Assembly: GCA_021234155.1 (NCBI GenBank)
Contig: JAJEKV010000040.1
Coordinates: forward strand, 13,408,719-13,472,718
Length of the DNA: 64,000 nucleotides
DNA from: Isoetes taiwanensis
Taxonomy: Eukaryota; Streptophyta; Lycopodiopsida; Isoetales; Isoetaceae
Direction: 5' to 3'
The notes beneath the pieces were generated by a model. The model saw only the letters and a program-made list of their open reading frames with translations, made no database searches and had not been told where the DNA came from. The translations under genes were made by a program, and so were the position numbers. This document shows positions 1 to 10,766 of the stretch, in pieces. Position 1 is the first letter of the stretch, and each line of letters begins with the position of its first letter.

Positions 1-197
1 CAAGTACCAGAGGATTCAATCCAAATTGAGGAAGCACCAGGGATGATCCATTCAGCAAGGCTAGAGCTCTCAAATTTAGGGAGCTTGGTTTCTTATAGCA
101 GAATAAGATCAGCCTTATAAAGTCTAAGCTGAGTAATAACTCTTCTTCTTTTGATGGGACCCTTTATCCCCCTAACATTCCATGTTAGAATCTTCAT
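1..197 (-). pseudogene. LINE ORF2, N-terminal endonuclease start (partial)
   Basis: The ATG at 197-195 opens a frame reading MKILTWNVRGIKGPIKRRRV, the usual start of a plant L1-type ORF2 endonuclease (TWNVRG motif). At codon 35 a TAA (95-93) stands where this family has Gln of the LLQETK motif; the next residues, ETKLPKFESSSLAEW, fit that motif. The frame then continues open to the window edge. ORF2 begins about 35 bases downstream of the ORF1 stop. The protein would nick target DNA and reverse-transcribe the element's RNA. Confidence 0.85.
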
Positions 198-1142
198 AAG
201 AATTTAAGAGAAGACAGCCAGAAAAAAGTTATCTATATATGCCTCCTATTCCTTTTGCTCCTAGTATTACCAGCAGGAGTTTTATGAAGAGAAGCCAAGA
301 TATTAGACATGGCAAGGCCTTTTTTCTTTTTGGATTTGGAAGAATTCTTGGTATTAGAGGCCAAAGTAGAATCTGCCAAAAAGGATTCCTTACCATTTTC
401 TTTTTCACTATCTAATTCACTGTCAGAATAACCACCAGGTATGAATTCAAATAGATTAAAAGTATTATCTTTAGAGACACCCAAATTAGAACTATCAGAA
501 AGGGGGACTTGCCTTTTGCATAATTCATCTTTGCTGCAATTAGGAGAAGAACTCGAGTCATGAGGAAGAATGCCATCAGGTCCATCTGCAATTTCCTTCT
601 CAACTTCCAACAGCACATGCTCAGGAGTTTCAACCACCACTAATATCTCATTGTCCATAACTGAAGTCCCACCAGCTGCCAAATGTTCAGAATCTTTGAC
701 CAGGCCCTGATGCAAGGAGGCAAGTTGTGCTGCAATTTCCTTGGAGACTGGGGAGGAAACAGTAGGGGATTGACATGAAGTATCATTGAAATCAATTAAA
801 GGTTCAGGATGGTGTGGATGGAGTGAAGGGCAGAGTTCAGTAATAGTAAGGGGAATGTCCAAAGTATGGGGGCTGGAATTATTGTCCAGTAAAAAATCCA
901 AATCTTGTTCAACATTTAAACTAGCAAGTACCTGGAAATGATTTGAGCAGTTAATTTTGTCCACCATGTTGTCAGAATGATCTTCATGAGAAGACTCCAC
1001 TGGAATAGGATGTTGGCCTGCAATTGGAGCTAATGAACCAGAGTCATTAGCAATATTTTCTCTAGTTGCTTGATTTGCTGGTGTAGAAGTATCTGGAATA
1101 GTAGCACACGAGATACCATTGGAGTTGTTGGGAGGGGCTTTT

Positions 1143-1493
1143 TGTTAACCACCTAGTGGTTAACATTGTGCATGCACATGTTAAGTGCATGCACATGTTA
1201 GGTGTCAGTGGTGGCAGACTGACACTTGGCATGATTAGGTTTACATAAGTGTAGGGATTAGATTTAGTTAGTGTACGGCTCAGATTTGCGGTCTACACTA
1301 TATTAGACCGGAGCCTCTTCAGATGTACTCAGGTTTTATCTCAAATTTGGAGAGCCTCATTAGCTCACGTTTCCTTCATTCTTTGTACATTTTTCTTTGT
1401 CTTGTTCTTGTTTTGTGATCATGAGCATGGCAGCCTTGTAGCATCCGGCAGTCATGGACTGCTGCTGCAGGGTGCATGCCAAGAATCCAAACA
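1143..1493 (+). repeat. 5' LTR
   Basis: 351 bp, TG...CA. It starts with a perfect inverted repeat (GTTAACCAC at 1144-1152 and GTGGTTAAC at 1156-1164, 3-base spacer), followed by two tandem 17-bp units (1169-1185 and 1186-1202) built on TGCATGCACATGTTA. These sit at the outer U3 edge, where integrase-recognised ends and enhancer repeats usually lie. Confidence 0.93.
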
Positions 1494-1512
1494 TTGGCGC
1501 CGTTATGCCGGG
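1494..1512 (+). other. Primer-binding-like site of the LTR element
   Basis: TTGGCGCCGTTATGCCGGG follows the 5' LTR directly. TGGCGCCGTT-x-GCCGGG is a common tRNA-primed PBS pattern in plant LTR retrotransposons; this copy carries a small variation in the middle. Confidence 0.7.
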
Positions 1513-3175
1513 TTCGCTCGTGATCACCTTCTTCCTTCTTTTGCTTTTTCTTTATTGTCTTTCTTTGCTCTTACTAATCAGTTCTTGAATACTTCTTGTA
1601 CACTTCAATCCCTTTATTTGGCCCAACCAGTTGTTGAAATGGTCCGGCTGGAGGCCCCTTTGTCAATCAATTCCTTAGCACTTAGTTTAGTTATGAAAAT
1701 CGTTTTCAAAAACTCTGTTTTTCATCTTTGCGGCAAACCACAGTTTTACAAAGGGGCTTTTCTCGGAGTGGTGACAGCACTCCTCTCTGCACCAAACTCA
1801 AGAAAAAATCAAGTGTTTTTTTCTTTTCTCTGCTGAAAAAGCTATCAGAAAAAATCATGTCTTTGATCATTTTTATCATCTTCTGTTTATCTTGGCTTAT
1901 CAAAAATTTCGTGCTTCTGCACACCCAAAAATATTCACACGATGCTACAGGGATCTTTATCTCATCTGCCTCTTCAAGTTTCAGGTTTCTTTTTCAGATT
2001 ATTTGGCAGAGGGCCAGCACTTGGCTAGCCCCCTTTGAGCCCACACGTTCCTATTGCCTGGGCTAGAGATTATTGATTCACAGCTTTCTCTCTTTCTGGA
2101 TCCTGCCAATACACAAGAGTCAACATCAATCATCACACAGCTTTCTCAAGGGTGAGTTACCTGCTTCTTCATGTCGTTCATCTGCAACAGATTAGTCCCT
2201 ACATATTCCACAAAGGCAGCATCAGAGCTTTTCTCCAAATCGTATATCCAGCGCATATCAGTACCTGCATCCAAGTTTAACTTTATCAATTTATTTTGAG
2301 TACAAAGAAATCACTTCAGCATCTCACACTCTAAAAGGATTCGAATTCTTCCTCCAATACTTTCCATCAGTCTGGCATCTGCACACAACAATTCTGTTTT
2401 TCTTATTGAGTTTTTAAGAGGGCCGGCATCCCTGCTAGCCCCCATCCATCTGCCTCATGCAGATACCGGCTGCAGAGCATTTCAAGCAAAACTCGGCTGG
2501 AAGCACTAGACCTATTCAACCTTGAAGCTTTAACTCGAATTTCTCAAAATCTCTCTGGTCTTCATCATCTGCAAAAAAAGCACACATTCACATCAGTCCA
2601 GTTTACCGCACCGATTCCTGCAAAAAATAGCTCAGTTATAGCAAATCCGGCCAGTTCCTATCTCTAGAAGCTTTCATTTCAGCATCATATCAGGATTTAT
2701 CTTCAACAGAATTTATCTTCAAGGCATATATTCAGCTCCATTCACCACCATACTCTGGCAATCGAAGCAGATGATCCTCAAATTCAAGGAGGCTTAGATC
2801 ACCGCCATGAAGGGCACAAGCAAAGCCATATTTCCGGTTTCGAGATCCTGCCATGCACCCACCGCCATCTGTTCCTGCAAGATCATTCTGTTATAGCCAT
2901 TTTGGACAGTTCCTTTCCATGGCAGACCCAAATCCGCCATTATATCCGGCCCAGCATTCAGATTTAGCAAACATCAGAACCGCCTTAGTCTATGTTGCAC
3001 CAAATCAGGCCGCCCTCCCAGACGAATCTAGAAACAATGTGCTCCAGCAAATCCGGCAGCCGTTTCTGGCATTCTTTTCCTGTCTGCATCGCATGCCTTA
3101 AGCTACTAGGGTTTTTTGCTTAAACGGCTCAGATGTGGCCGCATCTTTCTGCACTTTTTAGGGTATCCTACATGC

Positions 3176-3450
3176 CCTACCCACGCGTTGACCCACGCTC
3201 CCTTTACTGCTCTCACCCACGGGTCACGCTCCACGCCACGGGCACGCTACATCAAAAGTCACGCTCACACCCACGCTACGCTCTGCATTTTTGCCCACGT
3301 TTGACCACGCAAATTGACCACGCAGATTGACCACGCTCCAGCCACGCTTCATGCTCCCACGCTCACGCTTTGCTTGCTTATGGCCACGCTTTTTGCTCAA
3401 CATCCACGCTCTGCACAAATATTGTGACGCATAGCCACGCTCTCCTATGG
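3176..3450 (+). repeat. Degenerate CACGC-rich array inside the LTR element
   Basis: About sixteen copies of CACGC, mostly CCACGCT or TCACGCT, are irregularly spaced over 270 bp. No open frame explains them. They could be a degenerate minisatellite or a cluster of protein or RNA binding motifs in the element's transcript. Confidence 0.7.
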
Positions 3451-3792
3451 TCGATCACGGGGTATGCTTTTAAGGTGCTTACGTTTTGAAGGCCCCCTAT
3501 AATCATTGTTTTTAAGCTTTTTTTGTGCATTTTTGGGCAATATTTGTTCCAATGGACTTACCCATAATATAAGGGGATGGTCCTTATGTTTTTTTTGCCC
3601 CAAAGTTCCTATGATCCATGTTCTGCATCGACATTCTTTCGGATCTTATCTGTCATCGACACATTCATGAAGATCTTTTGCGGCGACACCACCCAACCAT
3701 TACCATTATTTTTACCCCTAATTTTTGGCACCATGTTGTAATTGTCAGACTTGTCTTATAAAAGTCTGTACATGTTTTCGTGCTAAAAACTT

Positions 3793-3806
3793 TTAGGGGG
3801 AGGCAG
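3793..3806 (+). other. Polypurine tract of the LTR element
   Basis: TTAGGGGGAGGCAG lies immediately before the 3' LTR, the position of the plus-strand primer in LTR elements. Confidence 0.7.
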
Positions 3807-4157
3807 TGTTAACCACCTAGTGGTTAACATTGTGCATGCACATGTTAAGTGCATGCACATGTTAGGCGTCAGTGGTGGCAGACTGACACTTGGCATGATT
3901 AGGTTTACATAAGTGTAGGGATTAGATTTAGTTAGTGTACGGCTCAGATTTGCGGTCTACACTATATTAGACCGGAGCCTCTTCAGATGTACTCAGGTTT
4001 TATCTCAAATTTGGAGAGCCTCATTAGCTCACGTTTCCTTCATTCTTTGTACATTTTTCTTTGTCTTGTTCTTGTTTTGTGATCATGAGCATGGCAGCCT
4101 TGTAGCATCCGGCAGTCATGGACTGCTGCTGCAGGGTGCATGCCAAGAATCCAAACA
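3807..4157 (+). repeat. 3' LTR
   Basis: 351 bp copy of the 5' LTR with the same palindrome and 17-bp tandem pair; one base difference was seen. It is directly followed by the target duplication CTTTT (4158-4162). Confidence 0.93.
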
Positions 4158-6480
4158 CTTTTTCTTTGACAGCAGCCAAATGTTGGGAAGCCTTTCCCAC
4201 ATCAATATTCTTTGTCAAATTAGACATACTTAGCTTATGATGTTTACCCTTTCCTGAATTCCCTGCTAACACTTGTTCACAGATTTTCAACCCTTTAAGA
4301 ATGGCTGGTTGCTGAGAGGTATGACTTTTAATAATTAAAGGAACACTCTTATCTTTTGGAAGGCCATATTGTGCTGCAGACCTTTGTGGCTGGAGCATGC
4401 TGTATTCTTTGTTTCCAGCAATGACCTGTTCCAACAAACCATGGAGCTTTTCAGTCTGCAATTCATTCTGTTGAATTGGTGCTTTGCCCTTGTCTTTGGC
4501 ATTCTCATGATTGAGAAGGACTTTAACACCTGAATCCTGATAGCCTTTAGAGAACTGAAAGCTTTTGCTCTTACTGTATGGTTGTTGAGGAGACTTATCC
4601 AATCTTTTCATTTGCTGATTTCTGATTCTCCTTGTAGTGCCATTAACTTTATTCCATTGAAATTTTTGACCTTGATCCATATCTTGATAAGTCAAGCACG
4701 AGTTGACTGATCTATTGACTGACTTCTCCTGGACTCGAGTGTCATTGACTATTTGAGCAGAGTCAATGTAGCTATTTGGAACACAATTATTAGAATCTGG
4801 CACATGTCTACCCTTATCTGTTTCCTTTTGAGGACAATTATTGTACCAAAAATGCCTTTTCAAACAATTCTGGCAATGAGGGGGTAAGCCTGACCATCTC
4901 AGAGATAGGCAGGTGGATTGGCCAAAGGCATCAGAGAAGGGAATGTATGTAGGTATGGATTTAGAAAGATCTAGCTGAATAAAGGCTCTTGGGGATCTCG
5001 AGGGAGAAAATTCAGTGCAGATATAGTGTCCAATTGAGTTAAATAGGAGTTTGAGGCAATCTTCAGTTCAGTAAATAGGATTTAAACCTTGAAGAGTGGT
5101 GGAGGCCACACACAAATTATCAATCCCCTAAGAATTAAGCTTAGGGTCCCATTTTAAAAAGGAGAGTTGGTATGACTCAAAGCACAGGGAGCCAATTTTA
5201 AGGAGATAGTTTGCAGTTCTTTGATTACCACATTCAACCATGATGTAGGGATAGGATAACCAATACATAGCATTTATAAGGACCCCTTTCTGAAGATTTA
5301 GGCAGAAAGACCACAGCTTATCAAGTTGAATGCCAGACCTAGAGACTTTTATAAGCACAGCTGTATCCCTAAGAGAAGCAATTTTTGAATGAACAGAAGG
5401 TAAATCAAGAGAAATACCATGATAAATTTTTTGTTTGCTCCCTTCAATTGGTCGGAGCTCTTTCAATGCAGCATCATAGTGGTCATCTGGCAAGATCTCA
5501 GCTGTAGGTTTTGGGACCCCATAAGGTAGAGGCACTTGGGTATTTGGATCAAGAACAGGAACTCGGCCCCACATATCAGGATCCTTTGTGAGGTTATCCC
5601 AGACAGGAGTTTTGAACGTTTTGGGATCCATGACCTGATTTTTATCTGCAAGATTAGAGAAATTTCCAAAAAGAATAATTTCTGCCGGATTGCTATGGAA
5701 AAAGCTTAACTGTTTGAGGACCTCAGAACGATCTCCAGGCGACAAAGCAGAGAAGGAATGAAGAAATGGCAAAAGTTTAGGGCTAAAATAATTTTTATTT
5801 TCCATATAAGCGAGATCAGGAGGAAACAACAGAGAAAAATTTGAATGAAGGGAGGCGCGAGAAAAAGAAAGGGAAATGCAGAAAAGAAATATGACAATGG
5901 AAAGGCAGGAACCTATCTATCAACAAGAAGATCAGGATATCTCTACAAAGCCAGAATTGCCGAAAGAGATGTGGAAATTCCCCTTAATTTTCCGAGAAAT
6001 CTCCTAATTCAATCTCAGAGTACAACTTGATAGTAATTTTGGACTCATTGATCACTGTAAGCGCTAATTATGGCTGTTGCTTCAATGTTCTTGGATCCAA
6101 GAAATTCCTCTAGCCAGGAATCAATTATCTGATTTTTAAAATCTTCACAGCCTGGGACAAAGGAACCTTCAGGTTGGAAGGAATTGTGAGGAAACTGCCC
6201 TCTGAAGATCAAAGAGTTCCACAGATCAGACGGCTTGCCAACTAGAAAACCACAAGTTAGCCTGTGTTCCTGTTTAAGAATCGCAAAAATTCGAGTATCC
6301 ATTTGTAGATCTTTGCATTCTAGATCTGTAGGAATGCTAGCCCCTACACGGCTAGCTTTCGATCCAGAGGAAATTGAGGTCTAATTCAGGTAGATCGAGC
6401 AATTCCTATCAAAAAATTGCCAAGAAACCATTTCAAACCAACTTTGGAGGTAAAAGACAAAATCGCCAAGATTTTAGGCG

Positions 6481-6824
6481 CTCCCATTTTTCACTCATAT
6501 TAGGTACTTTCTAGATATCAAAGCTCAAAATTTCTGTGAGCTCATCTATGAGCATCTGGGCGTAGGACTCCGTGTGATTATAATCCAAGGCCTTGTCTGG
6601 GGCCACCTCTTGTGGTTTCAGTATGTTTACATGTGTGGTTTCCCTATAATTTTGTGTTGATAATCTGTATTCTCTGTTGTTAATGGACTCAGGTCCTAAA
6701 AGAACTCTGGTCACTTATATAATTATGTATTATATTATGAAGTAAGCTTATTTTCTCTAACTTAATTGTTTTCTTATTAAACTAACCCCAATGCTGAGGA
6801 TACATTATTTCGAGAAGGGGAGAA
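6481..6824. other. Boundary stretch between the LINE and the LTR-like sequence
   Basis: No gene recognised. A 67-codon minus-strand frame (6511-6714) matches nothing I know. The last 50 bases read PNAEDTLFREGENVT on the plus strand and end in a purine run, which resembles the tail of an LTR-element pol region. The LINE may therefore have inserted into an older LTR element. Confidence 0.35.
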
Positions 6825-8655
6825 TGTGACGTTCCACATATTTTTATACGATATGTTTATTTATACCATATATACGATATATTTATTTATACGATATATT
6901 TATCACCAGGATATAGATAGACCTTTATGGGTCATTAAGGGATAACTTGGGTTAACCTAAAAGGGCTTTTATTAGCTATGCTAAGTTGTTAGTAAGTTAA
7001 ATAACCTAATTAGACTAATTAATCTTATTAATTAGTAATATTAGGTAATTAGGGAGCGCCACCTGTCCCAAATCGATTTGCCAGGGGAAACTTGCTAATA
7101 TTGGGGTCCAAATTGGGTCCCTACCCCCAATTCTGCCCCAAATCGATTTGGGAAGAGTTGGAGGAAGGAGGAGCTATCTGTCATTGCAACTAGACCAAAA
7201 GAATAGAAGCTTTTCGTGACAATAGTTCTAGCCAAGAGACCGGTTAGTCTCTAGATAGTGTATGATTAGATGGATGGATAATTTCTCTATTATGTACTGT
7301 TAAGATGAGGATGGATACTTTGCTTATGGTTATGGTCTCTCTTTTGGGGTTAAGGGTGGGTAGAGACCTGAAAGCTTCCTAGTAGTAGATATGTCTTTAG
7401 CTAGAACCCTTATGACCCAGTACATGCGACCTGTGCACAAGAGCCCACCTGGCTGTGGCTGCTATCTTGTGATTCAGCACCAGATAACGGGTATGATGGC
7501 GAAATGGGGGTGGGATCTTGCCTAGCTTGGCTAGGGTGAAAGCATGGAGTTTTTTTTTTGGGGGGGGGGTTGTGAAAGCATGGAGCTGGGAGCCAGTCAA
7601 GCACCCCCTAAGCACCAAGTGCTGGAAAACTTATCTATTTTTATCTATTTTTCTATAACTCCATTGAGACTGAAATTTTGTATTCCGAGGCATAATATCA
7701 ATGCGTTTCAAGGAAAAATATCAAAAACATAAAGTAAAAATATTTTTCGAAAATACAAAGAAAATATCCCAAAAAGCACCCACTAAGCATCATGTGTCGC
7801 TGACACAAAAAGTACCCCCCACCTCCATGCTTTAACCTGCTACAAGAATTTCTATAGTGTGCTAGGCTTATAGTCGGTCACTAAAGAGGGCTGGGTATGG
7901 GTCTGGCACTTCCTGGCTAGCAGGATGCGTGTCTATATGGACGTCCTGGGTTTGAACGGGCACGGTGAGCCAGCCTTTAGATTTAGAGGAGTAAGTCGGG
8001 TATGGATGCAGGGGCTCTTGATGTGGCACGTGTCCTCTAGCACACCCAGGGATCCATCATGCCCAGGGAGGGGACGCCTCCCTAACCTGCCTCATCGGAC
8101 TGGAGAGATGTAACTCGGAGTAGTCTCATAGGGTGATTCCATGGGATTGCAGTCTCCGGAAGGCTACATCCACGCATAGCATGTTTCAGCCTATCTGCAA
8201 AGTGTGCACATGAGGGTGCGGATGGATTGGACTACCCTAGCCATTATTTTATGCCAGCCAACACCATGTTATATCTCTGTCTGATGTTATCTGAAGGCCT
8301 TGACCGTCAGTCGACCCCCTAGAGTCTGAGCCCGAGGTAGAGCCCTTATTCATGGTATATTGCTTATGTTATCTTGTACTTGTATATGATGATGATGGAT
8401 GGACCACCCTTCGTGGTGGTATATTCTTTTGTGTATGATTGCTAGGTGCTAACATGTATGTACACTCCCATTGTATAGGATTCCCATAGAGGAAGTGGGA
8501 CGAATGACACCTCCATGTTCCTCACCCGGACACTTGGCCATCCAAAGTGATCCGAGGTAGACGGAGGGCCTTTCCATGGTGATGTAGTCGCCACGGGAGG
8601 AGAATTCCCCGTATTTGTACGATGGGATCATCGTATAGATTCTGGGAGCGTCACA
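6825..8655 (+). repeat. Probable LTR of a Ty3/gypsy-like element, about 1.83 kb
   Basis: The stretch starts TGTGACG and ends CGTCACA, a perfect 7-bp terminal inversion with TG/CA ends. A purine run (GAGAAGGGGAGAA) precedes it directly, as a polypurine tract would precede a 3' LTR. The partner LTR is not in the window, and the 5 bases on each side do not match, so it is more likely a 3' LTR remnant than a clean solo LTR. It contains a G-run and T-run near 7550-7570 and lies just beyond the 3' end of the CFAP210-like gene. Confidence 0.55.
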
Positions 8656-8792
8656 CATTTTGAATAACATGCCTTGTTGAAAAATGCTATTGGTACATAT
8701 AAGAAGATATGCTAATTGCATCCTCCAAAGTAGGCATTTTTTAATATATGAGCACCATTTAAAAAGAAAAATGGTAGGAAAGAGCAAAATAA

Positions 8793-8798
8793 TTTATT
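8793..8798 (-). promoter_or_regulatory. Candidate polyadenylation signal of the CFAP210-like gene
   Basis: AATAAA on the minus strand, 12 bases after the stop codon at 8813-8811. This is close to the stop for a plant gene, so a further downstream signal is possible. Confidence 0.4.
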
Positions 8799-8810
8799 GC
8801 AAATAATACA

Positions 8811-10731
8811 TCAATCCTCAAATATATCTAATGCCTTTACATTAGGTTCTATATGGTCTCGCTTCTCTGATTCGTTATAATCCCTTTTGTCTTGTTCCCT
8901 TTCTTCCATCTCCTTCCTTTGCCTATCTTCCTATATATAACATGTAAAAAGATATTAGCATCTATAGACCAAAATAAAAAGGACAAGAAATGAAGCCATG
9001 AGCTATTTGAACTTACGTTCAACTCCAAATTCCTCTTAGATATTTTCATGTTCTGTATTTTTAATGCTTTTTCCAAAGCCGCCTCCTCTTTCTTGAACCT
9101 GGATATTTGCTTTTGTGATTGCATGGCTTCAATGGTTGCATCATCTTTATCAGCTTCTATTGCCTTTCTTTTTTGTTCGGTCTGGAGGAAAGTAATAAGA
9201 AATTATGAATGGACCCCAAGTTTTACAAAAAAAATCAAGTTATAATTAGGAAAGATTATGAATTACGTTTGAGTGAATAAAAGATAGCTTTACTTTCAAA
9301 TGGAACATCTAAAAAAGATCATGGACCACCTCTATTTTGGAACTATATTAAGAACGATAAAAATGATTAAAATAATATTCTCACACTTATGATATTAATG
9401 CTTTGGGACACTCAGTTAATAATAATGTCAAGGTGATTGAGATCTCATATGACATGTCTAGAATAGAGTAGAGTAGAGTAGAGTAAAAAAAACTTTAATG
9501 TCCATGGAGACCAAATATGGCCATGAGACGATACAAAGCATGGGCAAATCCCCGGATGAAACTAGAACATGACCCGACAATTAAATCCATAGCATGATGA
9601 TGTATTTAGTTAATGTTAAGTGATCATCAGTTCAAAATACACGAATTGTATAAGTATCACCTGGATTTTACGGACTGCTTGGCAGTAATCCAAGTCCTTT
9701 TGTTCCCTATCCTTTTTCATTTTTTCCTTCATGTCAAATTCCTCATTTTTCATTTTTGTGTAAGCATGACGTCGTGTCTCCCAATCGATATTTTTTGCAT
9801 CCAATAACTATAAAATGATCATAAGGAAAAAAAATTAAATTAGCCCCTAATATTGAAGATGTAGGAAGTTAAACTAGGCTTGCCTTTTCTAGTCTATCTT
9901 TCATGGTGAGACGGAAAGCAACTACTTTATCAAGCTTAGTTGTAAATGCATCTTTTCGTTCTTTATCAATCATGTCCGTATGAATGATGTATTCACGAAT
10001 ATTCTTCAACATTTCCATATCCTTTTCCTTTAAAGCAATTGCTTTCTCCTAATTGTATAAAAACCATAGTCAGTTACCATTGTCTTACTTCGTAGAAAAC
10101 ATTTAGAAGCAATTTAAGACAAACATTTATGTATCGGAATATATGACAACACTTGTAAGAACTCTATTTGTAACCATGATTATTATTGGTTCCTTTGTCT
10201 GGAACAATACGTTTTTGTTTGGAAAAATACATTTCACTCTATTTCGGCCTATTTGTTATTTTAAGTAAGTTTATAATTCGTCAATTCGAGTCAATCTTTT
10301 ATATTATAATGTTATATCATAAGTCTTGGATTGGATCAAGCCCTAATTTGAATGGCCGAGATCATCTGGGTGGATTCGAAAGCCGAGATTTTTTGCACAA
10401 CTTTCTACCACCGTGATTGGTCATGCTTTGATATCTTACGGGGAAAGAAAGGGTAAGGAAAATGGGGGGAAGGAAAAGGGAGGAGGAATGAGGGAATGTG
10501 AAAGGAAAAAAAGCATGGGGAAAAGAGAAAAAGAGAAAGGAAAAGGGATGGGGATAAAGAAAGGGAAAAAAGCATGGGACAAGGAAAATAGAAAGAAAAA
10601 AGAAAAGCGAAGGGGAAAGGGAACTTGAAAAGGACACGAGAAAAATGCAAAGAGATAAAGGGGAAAGGGGAAGGGCACGGATGGGGAAGAGTGAAGGGGT
10701 GAAGAAGAGGAAAAGATAGATAGATAGATAT

Positions 10732-10766
<35 letters not shown>

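Larger units (their letters stand above)
1143..4157 (+). mobile_element. Non-autonomous LTR retrotransposon, 3.0 kb, young
   Basis: Two 351-bp direct repeats (1143-1493 and 3807-4157), each starting TG and ending CA, flank a 2.3 kb interior. The only difference I see between them is one base. The interior starts with a TGGCGCC primer-binding-like site and ends with a purine tract. The 5-bp target duplication CTTTT occurs at 1138-1142 and 4158-4162. No gag, protease, reverse transcriptase or integrase was recognised, so the element probably depended on a partner. It is larger than a typical TRIM and smaller than a typical LARD. It looks structurally whole and recent, perhaps of the order of 10^5 years at angiosperm-like rates (inference). 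Confidence 0.93.
233..5829 (-). pseudogene. LINE ORF1 (DUF4283 / zinc-knuckle protein), split by an LTR element
   Basis: ORF1 begins at the Met at 5829 (MFPPDLAYMENKNYF) and runs to 4158, then resumes at 1142 and stops at 233, about 858 codons without the insertion. The reading frame is the same on both sides of the LTR element once one copy of the 5-bp target duplication is discounted. A DUF4283-like part lies in 5128-5700 (SYPYIMVECGNQRTANYLL). A zinc-knuckle-like CQNC-x3-H-x5-C lies near 4840-4880, with spacing slightly off the canonical CX2CX4HX4C. Two in-frame stops lie between these two regions (TAG at 5130-5128 and a TGA further on). The C-terminal half is Ser/Asn/Lys-rich with a basic tail (SKRNRRHI). 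DUF4283 proteins of this type are thought to bind the LINE RNA. Confidence 0.75.
1..6480 (-). mobile_element. LINE (L1-like plant non-LTR retrotransposon), 5' part, interrupted by an LTR element
   Basis: Minus-strand LINE running off the left edge. Seen: a long ORF1 with a DUF4283-like region and a CCHC-like zinc knuckle, then the start of ORF2 with an apurinic endonuclease signature (MKILTWNVRGIKGP). The 3' part (rest of endonuclease, reverse transcriptase, tail) lies outside the window. The 5' limit near 6480 is approximate: it is where recognisable LINE-like sequence and the short upstream ORF at 6045-6302 give out. An LTR retrotransposon (1143-4157) was inserted later inside ORF1. ORF1 and ORF2 carry in-frame stops, so this copy is probably dead. 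Confidence 0.8.

Noticed and set aside
1402-2066. Plus-strand frames of 144 and 112 codons in the LTR element
   Set aside because: Composition is pyrimidine-rich and no gag or other domain motif is visible.
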